Below are positions 33,124 to 44,370 of a stretch of 64,000 bases of DNA, piece after piece. A program made the translations under genes and the position numbers. Every line of letters starts with the position of its first letter. Position 1 is the first letter of the stretch. The notes under the pieces are model-generated. The model was not told the DNA's origin. It made no database searches and saw only the letters and a program-made list of their open reading frames with translations. The DNA is from Siphonodentalium dalli (Eukaryota > Mollusca > Scaphopoda > Gadilida > Siphonodentaliidae), in NCBI GenBank assembly GCA_032622095.1, contig CP136068.1, forward strand, positions 137,647,989 through 137,711,988, in the 5' to 3' direction.

Positions 33124-33813
33124 CAGTAATGCCCGAAGTATATGACCCTTTAACCACACCAAGAGCTTTCCGATGAATGGCATCAAGCCATATTTCCGAT
33201 TAAATCCTGAAACAATTTCCCTTAATTCTGCTGTGGTTTAGGGGTCGATTATTTAGGATATTACTGTATATGGATACCTATTAATTTAGCCTGTCATGTG
33301 TCTACCTGTCTTTTGGACGGGCAGTTACAAAAGTGGACTGGTAGATCTCAAGATTGTGTGAACCAGGTACAGTAATGCTCTAAGTAAGCGACTTCTTAAC
33401 CACAGCAGAATTATGGGTAACTTTTCAGGATTTAGTCGGAAATATGGCTTGTTGCCATTCATATGAAAGCTCTTGGGGAGAGCTTTCCGATGAATGACAA
33501 AAAGCCATATTTCCGACTAAATCCTGAAAAATTACCCAAAATTCTGCTGTGGTTAAGGGGTCGATTATTTAGAGCATTACTGTATATGACCCTTAAACCA
33601 CACCGATAGCTTTCCGATGAATGGCAGCAAGCCATATTTCCGATTAAATCCCGAAACAATTTCCCTTAATTCTGCTGTGGTTTAGGGGTCGATTATTTAG
33701 GATATTACTGTATATGGATACCTATTAATTTAGCCTGTCATGTGTCTACCTGTCTTTTGGACAGGCAGTTACAAAAGTCGACTGGTAGATCTCAAGATTG
33801 TGTGAACCAGGTA
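33124..33813. mobile_element. Cluster of family G copies in a local tandem duplication
   Basis: A deleted G copy (33124-33266, TA-flanked) is followed by 103 bp of flank, then a full G copy (33370-33582, TA at 33368-33369 and 33583-33584), then a second deleted G (about 33585-33710) and the same flank again (to 33813). The flank carries CCTGTCATGTGTCTACCTG. The deleted-G-plus-flank block was therefore duplicated around the full copy. Confidence 0.68.
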
Positions 33814-33849
33814 CATGTACTAGTTAGCTTCTGACTCCGACTTCTTTAA

Positions 33850-34152
33850 CTTTTTAGTTCTTCTGGGAAGTCTCAAAATAACATTGTTTTTGTCACCTCT
33901 GTTCTGTTTCTATATCCCCTAATTTTCAGAAGATAAAATGCATAATTGAGGTGACTAATGGCTGAAAATCACAAATTTCAATGGGGAATTCAATCTGATG
34001 CTAGGTCTCCCATAGGAATTGAGGCCTAAGCAGAATGAGGTTCCCAGAGGCTGAATTTGTTGACTCTAACCCACCATGTGGGATAGCGTCACTAAATTCA
34101 TCCTCTGGGGACCTCATTCTGCAAATGACAGACAAACTATGTCCAGGCTTGT
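33850..34152. mobile_element. hAT-type family H, right half
   Basis: Contains the family spacer (TTCTATATCCCCTAATTTTC), a GAATGAGG hairpin at about 34035-34126 and an end reading TATGTCCAGGCTTG. The left hairpin is absent. Confidence 0.58.
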
Positions 34153-35128
34153 TCACTTGACCATCCAGGTATCAGATATTGATGTACCCATTATTGTGCT
34201 GGAGATAACTTAGAATATATAGAGCTCAGGAGATATATAGAATACACCCATAGTAGCCAAGCATAAAACATTTTCACGACCAGTGAAATTGTAGTTAAAA
34301 CCACAATACCATGAGTGGTGAAAATTTTTACTCTCGGCTACTATGGATGTATTTTATTTATGCCATAATTATTATTTTTGATTTATTCCGCTAATTCTCT
34401 GCTGCTTACATTTAATGTGTATGTTCACCGAGAGACACAAACATGACGCTACAAGGAATGTGCGTCACGCGTAGTGATGCATACTTTTACGTCATGATGC
34501 CAGCCTGTTTCTAAGCCATCAGTCACTTGATATTCCATTCATATATTTCCTAGTTCATATAAACACTAGCAAGCTATGTTTCATTGAATTGCAGGCAATT
34601 GTTCTCATATTTTAATTGATATCATAACAACTTCCAATTTTAAATGAATGTAACAGAATGACTATATTGCTAACTAAGATGTTCTACTATGCGTATAAGG
34701 TTTAACCCTGAAATGACATTTGAAAATTTACACCCACAGTAGAAATTTATACTCACATTAGGGTACGTGTCATGGTGAAATACACAAAATACACACAATA
34801 GCATAGGCAATTATGGTATAAATTGACTTACCCCTCATGATGCTGGAGATTTTTTGTCAATACATGCTTCCACCTGCGCCCGTGCCCAGGGGAGGATGGG
34901 CGGGCGGGAGAAACAAAATTGTATCAACACATATAGCAAATGCAAAAGCTCTCTTAATAAAATCTGTGGGCCCTGAAATGCCACCCTCAGACCTGGAACG
35001 CTCTCATCCATGGCATCAATCACCATCACACTTCATCGTCATCATCAACTGAAATATATTAACAGATAAAAATTCCAACTTTACCAAAAACAGACACAAA
35101 ATCATTGTGCTTGTGGAGTGACATACCA
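34153..35128. other. Intron with one foldback (34249-34352)
   Basis: No gene. ATACACCCATAGTAGCCAAG at 34249 is answered by CGGCTACTATGGATGTAT at about 34334, with GTGAAAATTTT inside. This is a 104-bp imperfect hairpin of unknown family. The rest is unremarkable. Confidence 0.45.
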
Positions 35129-35368
35129 TTAACCCTTTGAGTGCCAGGTCCGATTTTTGTATCGACCCATATACCCTGTGCCAATGCATTCTCTTATATA
35201 TGCGAGTCGACCATAGGTCGCCTCACATATATAAGAGAATGCATTGGCCTAACCCAAAAAAAAAAAAAATCAAAAAAATCAAAAAAGTCATTTATTATTT
35301 TTTTTAGGGCACTCTACAGACCATAAATTAGGGCCGATGAGATTGGCCCCTGGCACTAAAAGGGTTAA
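35129..35368. mobile_element. TTAA element family C, complete
   Basis: TTAA at 35129-35132 and 35365-35368. Ends CCCTTTGAGTGCCAGGTCC and GGCACTAAAAGGG. One hairpin cassette with the CGACC/GGTCG inner stem, an A-rich tract, and GGGCCGATGAGATTGGCCCC near the right. Same cassette as family A but different termini. Confidence 0.75.
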
Positions 35369-35682
35369 AGCTCGCGGGCTCTACCCCATCAACTTTACCA
35401 AGGTCCGACATGACAATTTTCTGTGTTCAGATACCCTCAAAACAACAAATCGTGGTGTGAAGGAGAAGGTCACTCGATCTTTTCGACCACCCCGGGCGCT
35501 TCATGCCCAACTACGCTGGAGATAACTTAGAATATATATAGCTCAGGGGTTGGGGCTGGGTACTTAGTCCCGGTTTATGTTAGCAATATCACGGATATGA
35601 ATAGATGTCTGTGAAAACACCTGCGTGTTGTGACTGTTGATGACTTTTCCACCTGTTAGAATATTCTTAATGAGCCGTCCCA

Positions 35683-36480
35683 CAGGTAATATTGGGTGGA
35701 GGGTAGTCATAACGAGGGATGTAATCACCCATTATAAACTCTATGAGTTCTAAAGTAAGCAAATCTCTGCCATATCTCAGGTGTACATGTGATATCTAAT
35801 GAGAATAGTGACTGGTCACATCACTGCTATTCTTACCCTCATTATTATGTGTGGTCTATTAAGTGAGTCCAAAAATATCTTAAAACTGATATGGATTAAC
35901 ACTCCGCTGGGGATAATCAAATGGGATTAGAGCATAATGTTTCTGAGAATGGTCAAAGTTATAAATTTTATATCCATTATAGATGACTTTAATTTATATG
36001 CAGCATCTCTTCATAGACATTTCTTAGACATTTCTTTCTTTTTAGGAGATAAATCATTCCAAATTCAAGAACAATTGTGTGTATTTCAGGCATCGTGTTT
36101 TCTGAAATAGTACGATCTGTGTGGTTGAAATTTTTGCAAAGATTATTTGAATGCTACATTTTTTTCAGTGGACAAAGTTCCCCAGTTCGGTATTCACTTA
36201 ACAGTATGATTGACTGACATAAGCCCACAGTATGTATTTAGTCATGTGAACCACTCCATTGGGATGTTCAGATGATCAAAAACAAAGTCACTAATTTTGG
36301 TTATGATTATTGTATACAGATAGAGATTCAGATGATATGGTATAAAGATTGGCATCATTGATGTATATATAGACTATTTGCATTGACTGTTGGCGGAGTA
36401 ATTATTTCCATAATATTATATATATCAAGATTAATTTGGTCTGAATCAAGAGCTAATTAATAACATATTTTGAACTTTTC
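35683..36480 (+). repeat. Segmental duplication D, copy 1 (mostly empty of insertions)
   Basis: Direct duplicate of 36522-38870. Landmarks are TTATAAACTCTATGAGTTC, TATGTGTGGTCTATTAAG, CTGAAATAGTACGATCTG and CAAGATTAATTTGGTCTGAA. It preserves the undisturbed targets of elements present in copy 2: TTAA at 35859-35862 and 35880-35883, and CCCACAGTA at 36224-36232. Confidence 0.82.
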
Positions 36481-36702
36481 ATGTTGTTTTTCTGATATGG
36501 TACAACTGATGTTGGAGTCTTTGGGGATATCAGTTGGGTGGAGGAGGGTATCATAACAAGGGATGTAATTACCCATTATAAACTCTATGAGTTCTAAAGT
36601 AAGCAAATCTCTGCCATATCTCAGGTGTTCATGCGATATCTAATGAGAATAGTGACCGGTCACATGATTGCCATTCTTACCCTGATTATTATGTGTGGCC
36701 TA

Positions 36703-37102
36703 TTAACCCTTTACCCAACAGAAGGGCCCTGTGCCAATGCATTCTCTTATATATGCGAGTCGACCATAGGTCGCCTCGCATATATAAGAGAATGCATTGG
36801 CTTAACACATTCAAAATTATAAAATTGTTAAAGAATGTAAGAAAAAATGGTAAAAAGTGTTAAAAAAAGATTTTTTTTAGGCCAATGCATTCTCTTATAT
36901 ATGCGAGGCGACCTATGGTCGACTCGCATATATAAGAGAATGCATTGGCACATGGCATAACTGTAACTATCACAATGTGGTCAAGGAGCCGGTTCCAATG
37001 ATATCCATATTTGTATGGTTCTATTGAGACAGACCGAAGATATTTTAGGCTGTTGAAGCTTTATTTGGCCGGTTTTGGCCGTTTTGTTGGGTAAAGGGTT
37101 AA
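36703..37102 (-). mobile_element. TTAA short element, family A, with paralogous empty site
   Basis: Complete copy, TTAA at both ends. The flanks GTGTGGCCTA and GTAAGCGAGTCC correspond to GTGTGGTCTATTAAGTGAGTCC in duplicate copy 1, where a single TTAA (35859-35862) is intact. Confidence 0.86.
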
Positions 37103-37125
37103 GTAAGCGAGTCCAAACAATGTCT

Positions 37126-37377
37126 TTAACCCTTTCATGACTGAAGCTTCTTGTATTTTTGCGAAATCCATTCTCTTAAATATGTGAGTTGCCCATAGGG
37201 TGCCTCGCATATATATAAGAGAATACATTGTCCTAACAATAGTTTGACCTTGTAAGCCAGTGCATTTTCTTACGGTATATATGCAAGGCTCCCTATGGGA
37301 GACTCACATGTATTAGAGAATGCACTGGCACAGGCTCTTATGCTGCACCAGCTCAGCTCCCATCATGAAAGGGTTAA
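37126..37377. mobile_element. TTAA element family B, with paralogous empty site
   Basis: TTAA at 37126-37129 and 37374-37377; ends CCCTTTCATGACTGAAGC and CTCCCATCATGAAAGGG. The cassettes are decayed. Duplicate copy 1 has an unoccupied TTAA at 35880-35883 between ATATC and AACTGATATGG. Confidence 0.8.
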
Positions 37378-37742
37378 AGTGATATGGATTAACATTCCGC
37401 TGGGGATGATCGAATGGGATTAGAGGAAATGTTGCTGAGAATGGTTATTGTCATAAATTTATATCCAAATTTGTAATACACAATACCCAAATTATAGATG
37501 AATTATATACAGCCTCTCTTGTTGGACTAATCATAGACATGTCTTTCTTTACAGGCAATAAAATCATCCCAAATTAAGAACTAATGATTTATAATGGTGC
37601 GTAGTTCAGGCATTGTGTTTTCTGAAATAGTACGATCTGCGTGGTTAAAATTTTGGTAAAGATTATTTGAATATTTTTTTTCAGTGGAAAAAGTGACTCG
37701 GTATTCTCTTAACAGTTTGATTCACTGAAATAAGCCTACAGT

Positions 37743-38029
37743 CAGAGACCAGCCTGGAAGTTTCAAATTCTGTTTAGTTTATTAGGGAGAAGTGACTTAT
37801 CAAGGAGAAGTGACAATGGCTGAAGTTCAATTTTCACCCCAACATCACCCTTCTATGATCCAATAAGAATTATACCAGACACAAGGGGCCATTTATAAAA
37901 CCATTGTAGTGAGTAAGAACATCATTATAATCAGTATATATGCTGTTGGGACATATGAATACTGCTATACGAGAGAGGTCACTTCTCCCTGAAAAGATGT
38001 CTCTCAAGTCGCTTCTAGACTGGTCCCTG
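37743..38029. mobile_element. hAT-type element, family K
   Basis: Begins CAGAGACCAGCCTGGAAG and ends CTTCTAGACTGGTCCCTG. Flanks CCTACAGT (37735-37742) and CACACAGT (38030-38037) agree at 6 of 8 bases, and the empty site in duplicate copy 1 reads CCCACAGT, between the two. Interior has GAGAAGTGACTT and AGGTCACTTCTCCCTG arms. Confidence 0.66.
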
Positions 38030-38038
38030 CACACAGTA

Positions 38039-38617
38039 CAGTAACGCTCTAATTAATCGACCCCTTAACCACAGCAGAATTATGGGTAACTTTTCAGGAT
38101 TTAGTCGGAAATATGGCTTGTTGCCATCAGGGGCGCCGGAAGAGGGAGGGGGCAGCTGACCCCCCTGCCCTTGACCAAGGGGTGCGAGCGGGGGCAGGAC
38201 TTGCCCTTTTTCTGGAGACAGAAAATGCTTTTTGTTTGTTTAATCTCGTGTTTTTATAGCAAAATGTGACTTTTTTGCTCCAAATACCACCAATTTCACT
38301 AGGAATATTATATTTTTTGTCAATTTTATCACAAAACGGCCATAAAAACCGACAAATACCATTTTTGCCACAATGAATTTATGGTTATTTTCCCGAGTTT
38401 GCGGAGAAAATGCCCTTTTTTGTGGAAAAGTGCCCTTTTTGTAGGCTCTGCCCCCCCCTGCCCTTGGATGCTTCCGGCGCCCCTGGTTGCCATTCATCGG
38501 AAAGCTCTCGCCGAGAGCTTTCCGATGAATGGCAAAAAGCCATATTTCCGACTAAATCCTTAAAAGTTACCCATAATTCTGCTGTGGTTAAGGAGTCGAT
38601 TAATTAGAGCGTTACTG
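38039..38617. mobile_element. Family G foldback, split by a hAT-type element
   Basis: TA-flanked (38037-38038, 38618-38619), ends CAGTAACGCTCTAATTAATC and its complement. The hairpin is complete if 38128-38485 and one 8-bp duplication are removed. It sits at the TA of CACACAGTATG, matching CCCACAGTATG in the empty paralogue. Confidence 0.8.
38128..38485. mobile_element. hAT-type element nested in family G, perfect 8-bp duplication
   Basis: 358 bp with inverted ends CAGGGGCGCCGGAAG and CTTCCGGCGCCCCTG. GTTGCCAT is duplicated exactly at 38120-38127 and 38486-38493, within the arm of the host hairpin. C-rich tracts lie near both ends and the interior is AT-rich. Two overlapping frames here are not genes. 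Confidence 0.85.
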
Positions 38618-38639
38618 TATGTATTTAGACTGATGTGAA

Positions 38640-39199
38640 ACACTCCATTGGGAAGTTCAGATAATCAAAAACAAAGCCAATAATTTTGGTTATGATTATT
38701 GAAAACAGATAGATACAGATGATATTTTATACAGATTGGCATCAATGATGAATAAAAACTATTCGCAATGACTGTTGTTGGCAGAAGAATCATTCCATAA
38801 TGTTACGTTTTGTATCAAGATTAATTTGGTCCGAAATAAAGAGCTAAATATTAATATATTTTGAACTTTGAGACAGTCTTCACATGCACTTCAAAATCTG
38901 GCCAATCTACTGACAATCCAATGTTAACTGCACTTACCTGAGGGACCTAAACTGAACCAAAATCAACAATCTGTTAAAGATCTAAACATTACCCGCAACT
39001 CCAACATGGATATACCCGCAAATTCAATCAGGATAATAATTTGTTCATACCATTGACCTGTAAGGGAATCGACCAATCAACAAATGCCTCGCATACCCAG
39101 TGTATAAAAGGCACACCTATCCACAACTAACCCATACAGCAAACGAGATTTACCAAAATCGATAGCGCTGGACCAGTATCAGAATATCTCCGTAATAGG
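38640..39199 (+). repeat. Segment A, inverted partner of 42715-43215
   Basis: Includes the end of duplication D plus unique flank. CAGATAGATACAGATGATATT and ACCAGTATCAGAATATCTCC mark its span; both reappear reverse-complemented at 43215 and about 42730. The stretch CCCAGTGTATAAAAGGCACACC looks like a TATA-type promoter in both copies, but no coding exon follows. Confidence 0.78.
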
Positions 39200-39326
39200 T
39201 GTAAGCAGAATGAGGTCCCCAGAGGGTGAAATTGGTGATGCTAGCCCGCTATGCGGGGTAGCATCACTAAATTCACCCTCTGGGGACCTCATTCTGCAAA
39301 TGACAAGACACCCTATTTCAAGGCTT
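39200..39326. mobile_element. hAT-type family H, right half at a rearrangement joint
   Basis: One GAATGAGG hairpin (about 39208-39297), then CACCCTATTTCAAGGCTTG. It lies exactly between segment A and segment B. A scrap of the same end sits beside the inverted copy of A, at 42485-42512. Confidence 0.62.
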
Positions 39327-39509
39327 GTCAGTGCCTCCCTCCACCCATATTGAGATAATACATAAGATTTCTTCAAAAGATTATTGAAGTTAACAGCTGG
39401 AAATCAAGTATAACTAACCATTATCAGTGGTGGTGGAAGCAATGAATGACAAAAGGGGGGGGGGGGCACAATCGTCAAAATGGAACTAATATTTTCCCTA
39501 TGTCATTAA

Positions 39510-40008
39510 TTAACCCTTTCTAGAACAATGTATTCTCCAATCCAGTTATAAAAGTATATATTGGTATGGTTTATTTTTCATCTGGAGGTGAAAAATAAGT
39601 AAATTTTTATTGGGAGGGAAATGTTCAGGTAATAAGTTCAACAAACTATCTATTGAACTTATTATCTGAACATTTCCAAAGGGATAACTCAGGCCTGCAG
39701 GTTTCAAAATTATGTGCATCCTCTTTTACGTTCGCCAGTTTTGTGCTTAGGTAACCCATACTATAAGTTAGCAGGAGAGTTACACAAACTGTGTAATATA
39801 ATTGAACTACCGTAATATATTTGAATGTCTCATTTTTGGGACTTGATTGAGCAAAAATAAGGTGAGAATTAGTTATCGCGAGACCTGCATTTATAAAACT
39901 TTGGCACGACCTGTTTTTCGTTCACAGCATTTTCATTTTAGATAACCTCCAGGCGAACTGAACGGTTGTTCGCCTTAAATTTGCAGGCCTGTAACTAGAA
40001 TGGGTTAA
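39510..40008. mobile_element. TTAA element family F, longer form
   Basis: Left TTAA at 39510-39513 and end CCCTTTCTAGAACAATG. Central hairpin GGAAATGTTCAGGTAATAAG with its complement. The right TTAA is the one used by the next element, and a few dozen bases before it are missing compared with 43849-44370. Confidence 0.62.
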
Positions 40009-40403
40009 CCCTTTACCCAACAGAAGGGCCCTGTGCCAATGCATTCTCTTATATATGCGAGTCGACCATAGGTCGCCTCGCATATATAAGAGAATGCATT
40101 GGCTTAACACATTAAAAATTATAAAATTGTTAAAGAATGTAAGAAAAAATGGTAAAAAGTTTTTAAAAAAGATTTTTTTTAGGCCAATGCATTCTCTTAT
40201 ATATGCGAGGCGACCTATGGTCGACTCGCATATATAAGAGAATGCATTGGCACAGGGCATAACTGTAACCATCACAATGTGGTCAATGAGCCAGTTCCAA
40301 TGATATCCATATTTGTATGGTTCTATTGAGACAGACCGAAGATATTTTAGGCTGTTGAAGCTTTATTGGCCGGTTTTGGCCGGTTTGTTGGGTAAAGGGT
40401 TAA
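40005..40403 (-). mobile_element. TTAA short element, family A, with empty site in the duplicate
   Basis: Complete copy. Flanks AATGGG and TTTGTATGGGGGTGGGG match the uninterrupted AATGGGTTAATTTGTATGGG at 44361-44380 in segment B copy 2, which has a single TTAA. Confidence 0.86.
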
Positions 40404-41901
40404 TTTGTATGGGGGTGGGGAGAATGGGGAGATACTGGAACTTCTGTCAAAGAGATGACCGCTTATTATATGATGTGAAGAAAATATGTAATGGATAAAT
40501 ATATTTCTTTACATGGCATTTTGTCATTGGTGCATAGCTTACCAAGCATGCAGTAAAATATTTTTTGTTTTTCCTTTGGGATAACAATAGTTTTTGTTGG
40601 ATTGTAGAGTTATTCCCCATGGATTGCTGCTCTGGTGTGCCATTAAGGAAAAGGAAGATAAGCCAATTTAATTGTGCTTCACTTGTGCAGCAGTATATTG
40701 GATTATCTTTCTTCTGAGCAGTGGGACAAATGAGAAGAATGTCTGTAATTAGGCTAATTAGCTCTATAGAGTGCTAAACTCAGTCTTTGATTCTTGAAGA
40801 ATTACTTCTTAGATTTAATTCCTAAAAGTCCTAATTATGCTCACTCATCTACAATAGAAGTTAAGACATAAGAATATGGTTGGTCTTATCTGATTGTTTT
40901 CGGAGGTAGAATATTCCGGTCAGGCAGATTAACTGAATAATAGCATTTTATTTTATCAAATTAAATTATCATGTTCTTTCTTTGGATAAATTCTGACCTT
41001 CTCCCGGGTAATCAATTCAATGTGTATTGCGATTATCGGCTCATGCACACAAAATTCACAAAAATCATGAAATCTCGAGCTGGGACCACCCCTACTGTGA
41101 AATGGGTTATTAAGGAACAAATATTTAATAACATGAAATATATTCCCTGCATTAAATTGTTTGTTCAATGTTATAAAGTTCGCCGTCAGAAGAGGTTTGA
41201 ATATCAAAAAGGTTCATTGACATTGTTCACATTTTCCGTTCAAGAGTTATTCCTCATTATTTATCTGAAAATGTTGGACTTCTGTCCGTCCACTAATATA
41301 TCTCAACCATGGGTTATTGGATCTCGATGAAATTTGGTATGCAGGTTTGGCATCAGGTGTGCTTTCAAAAGAGGATTCATTGACGTTGTTGACATTTTCT
41401 GTTCAAGAATTATCCCTCTTTGTTTATCTGAAAATGTATCTCAACCATGGGTTATCTGATCTCAATGAAATTTCTTTATCTGAAAATGTTGGGTTTTCAT
41501 CCGTCATTCGTTACAATTGTCAAGTAATTTGTTCGTTCATCACATTTTATTTCCAATTTGGTTTCCGACCTGCCAATATTTGAATTTTCACCATGGGGTT
41601 ATCCCTCATGGTGCAACATCGTGTTGATATCTGTTTCATATAGTTTAAGTTTGTCAAACGAAGTGATTATATCATCAAGGTGGGAGGTGTGCTAGGAAAA
41701 ACTTATTGATCATGACCCATTCCGCTCCATTCATCAAATAAATAAAAAATATCTTCATTGGAAAAAGCCCATATTTAAAATAAATTATACATATATAATG
41801 AACATAGAAATTAGGCCATGTTGGGGACTAATCGACTGGCATATTTCAGCGTTGACCTATTTAATAATCGAGTCGACGTTGATTAGTCAACTAATTGTTT
41901 C

Positions 41902-42096
41902 AACACTAATTCTCTTTTATATGCGAGTCCTGAAATATATAAGAGAATGCATTGGCTTACATTTGTCAAGGTAAATATTGTTAGGCATATGTATTCCCTT
42001 ATATATGCTCACTATGGGAGACTCGCATATATAAGAGAATGTATTGGTGCAGGGTTTTCGCAAAATTTCAGGAAGCTACATTCATGGAAGAGTTAA
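41902..42096. mobile_element. TTAA family B remnant
   Basis: Two shortened cassettes around GTCAAGGTAAATATTG, then AGCTACATTCATGGAAGAG and TTAA at 42093-42096. The same remnant is at 46040-46230 in segment B copy 2, so it predates the duplication. Confidence 0.58.
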
Positions 42097-42247
42097 GATC
42101 AGAAACACAAATCAAGAGCCGAGGGACCAGCCTAGAGGTTTCAATTTGGGAGAAGACACTTGTCCCTGTTTTGTTATTATGCAGAAGTTGACTATTGTTA
42201 GGGAGAAATAGCAATTGCTAAAATATAATTTATACCCCAACATCACC

Positions 42248-42714
42248 ACAGACCCTTTGGGAGGAAAAATAGCAGATATACCAATATATACTATAACAGT
42301 GACAAGATTGACAAGTCCGGTTTTGGGAAAAACACACCATCTATCATATTGCTCATAGATTCTCAAAATCATTCAAATCAGTCACAATATATTTCAGTGT
42401 GTCTTATTGGCCATGAAATTTCCTTTCTTTTGATGTATGGTTCCATAGTATCAAATGAAGGGAAGTCGAGACATCGTACCGAAAACTTGCAGACACCCTA
42501 TTTCAAGGCTTGTAAGTACATGTAATATAAAGTATATGAAAAAGTAGAGAAAATCTGCTAAAAGCTCTTCTTGTTTCTCCCCAGTGGTTGGGGTTATAGT
42601 TTGGAGTGGGGAAATTTGCCACTGGTCATGTTGTTATGAGAGACACATGTGTGGCATCTCAGTGATAGAGTGCACTTGTAAGGAAGTGAATAAAGTATAA
42701 ACTACAGGGAAATA
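42248..42714. other. Junction DNA between segments B and A'
   Basis: Begins where a family K element breaks off. It holds a family H end scrap at about 42485-42512 (CACCCTATTTCAAGGCTTG). No gene. Confidence 0.4.
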
Positions 42715-43215
42715 TCTCTATTACGGAGATATTCTGATACTGGTCCAGCGCTTTCGATTTTGGTAAATCTCGTTTGCTGTATGGGTTAGTTGTGGATAGG
42801 TGTGCCTTTTATACACTGGGTATGTGAGGTATTTGTTGATTGGTCGATTCCCTTACAGGTCAAAGGTATGAACAAATTATTATCCTGATTGAATTTGCGG
42901 GTATATCCATGTTGGAGTTGCAGGTAATGTTTAGATCTTTAACAGATTGTTGATTTTGGTTCAGTTTAGGTCCCTCGGGTAAGTGCAGTTAACATTGGAT
43001 TGTCAGTAGATTGGCCAGATTTTGAAGTGCATGTGAAGACTGTCTTCATGTGAAGTTCAAAATATATTAATATTTAGCTCTTTATTTCGGACCAAATTAA
43101 TCTTGATACAAAACGTAACATTATGGAATGATTCTTCTGCCAACAACAGTCATTGCGAATAGTTTTTATTCATCATTGATGCCAATCTGTATAAAATATC
43201 ATCTGTATCTATCAT
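42715..43215 (-). repeat. Segment A', inverted copy of 38709-39199
   Basis: Reverse complement of segment A, with a small insertion near 43045 (CTTC...CATGTG). Shared landmarks are TTATACACTGGGTATG and GGTTCAGTTTAGGTCCCTC. Confidence 0.8.
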
Positions 43216-43232
43216 TTGTATAACTAACAGCC

Positions 43233-43625
43233 CAATCTCAGACTGTTCATCTTGATGAAGGTAAAGAATGCTTACAAATATAGGACAGCAGATATCAACG
43301 TCATCATCCACCCTGTTCCCGCCCATCAACCACAGCTTATCCGCTAATCATTGTTCCCGGGTGTAAATTATGCCTGATATACTTGTCAGCTGGGTGTACC
43401 GGTATTAAAGGAGTGGACTGATGATGGAACCCATCATTGTGAGATCTTAATTAAGAGTATTTATACGACTATGATTATTATCAGAATACCACTATAGTGT
43501 TGCTAAGTATGTGCGTGTGTAGTGATCTGAATCTATACCCCCACCATCTGCATCAGAAAGAGGCTCTTGCAGGGACCAGCCTAGAGAGCGACTTGGGAGA
43601 CATCTTCCCCCTAACATCCCAATTG
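43233..43625 (-). repeat. Segment C', inverted copy of 46540-46912
   Basis: CAGACTGTTCATCTTGATGA at the left and AGGCTCTTGCAGGGACCAGC at the right both recur reverse-complemented at 46912 and 46580. The right margin is the end of a family K element. Confidence 0.78.
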
Positions 43626-43848
43626 TACCATTTCAATCGATACATGGCAGAATTTGGTCATGCAGCATACTGAGCTGAGTCTAGTCAGTGCCTCCACCCA
43701 TATTGAGATAATATTAAAATAAGATTTCTTCAAAACAGCTGGAAATCAAGTATAACTAACCATTATCAGGGGTGGAAGAAGCAATGAATGACAAAAAGGG
43801 GGGGGCACAACTTTCAAAATGGAACTAATATTTTCCCTATGTCATTAG

Positions 43849-44370
43849 TTAACCCTTTCTAGAACAATGTATTCTCCAATCCAGTTATAAAAGTATATAT
43901 TGGTATGGTTTATTTTTCATCTGGAGGTGAAAAGATAAGTAAATTTTTATTGTGAGGGAAATGTTCTGGTAATAAGTTCAACGAACTGCCTATTGAACTT
44001 ATTATCTGAACATTTCCAAAGGGATAACGCAGGCCTGCAGGTTTCAAAATTATGTGCATCCTCTTTTCATTCACCTGTTTTGTGCTTAGGTAACCCATAC
44101 TATAAGTTAGCAGGAGAGTTACATAAACTGTGTAATATAATTGAACTACCGTAATAAATTTGAATGTCTCATTTTTGGGACTTGATTGAGCAAAAATAAG
44201 GTGAGAATTAGTTATCGCGAGACCTGCATTTATAAAACTTTGGCACGACCTGTTTTTCGTTCACAGCATTTTCATTTTAGATAACCTCCATGCGAATTGA
44301 ACGGTTGTTCGCCTTAAATTTGCAGGCCTGTAACTACCCGTCAATGAATATTTAGCAAAGAATGGGTTAA
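43849..44370. mobile_element. TTAA element family F, longer form, complete
   Basis: TTAA at 43849-43852 and 44367-44370. The right end read inward, TTAACCCATTCTTTGCTAAA, followed by TATTCATTGACGGGTAGTTA, matches the left end of the short form at 320 (TTAACCATTTCATTACTAAA, TACTCATTGATGAGTAGTTA). This links the two forms. Confidence 0.68.

Larger units (their letters stand above)
36522..38870 (+). repeat. Segmental duplication D, copy 2 (five insertions)
   Basis: Same backbone as 35683-36480 interrupted by a family A element (36703-37102), a family B element (37126-37377), a family K element (37743-38029) and a family G element (38039-38617) which itself holds a hAT-type element (38128-38485). 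Confidence 0.82.
39327..42247 (+). repeat. Segment B, copy 1 (2.9 kb direct repeat)
   Basis: Direct duplicate of 43684-46384. Backbone length without private insertions is about 2.52 kb in both. It contains a family F element (39510-40008), a private family A element (40005-40403) and a family B remnant (41902-42096). Overlapping frames at 40971-41583 fall in repetitive DNA with an internal duplication (TTCAAGA(A/G)TTATCCCTC). Confidence 0.85.

Noticed and set aside
39100-39130. Host promoter at GTGTATAAAAGGCAC (also inverted at about 42808)
   Set aside because: A good TATA match, but no coding exon or transcript structure follows in either copy.
40971-41583. Overlapping frames in segment B copy 1, with counterparts at 45120-45717
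   Set aside because: Both copies belong to a duplicated repeat with an internal duplication. Their conservation follows from the segmental duplication, and no domain or splice structure was recognised.
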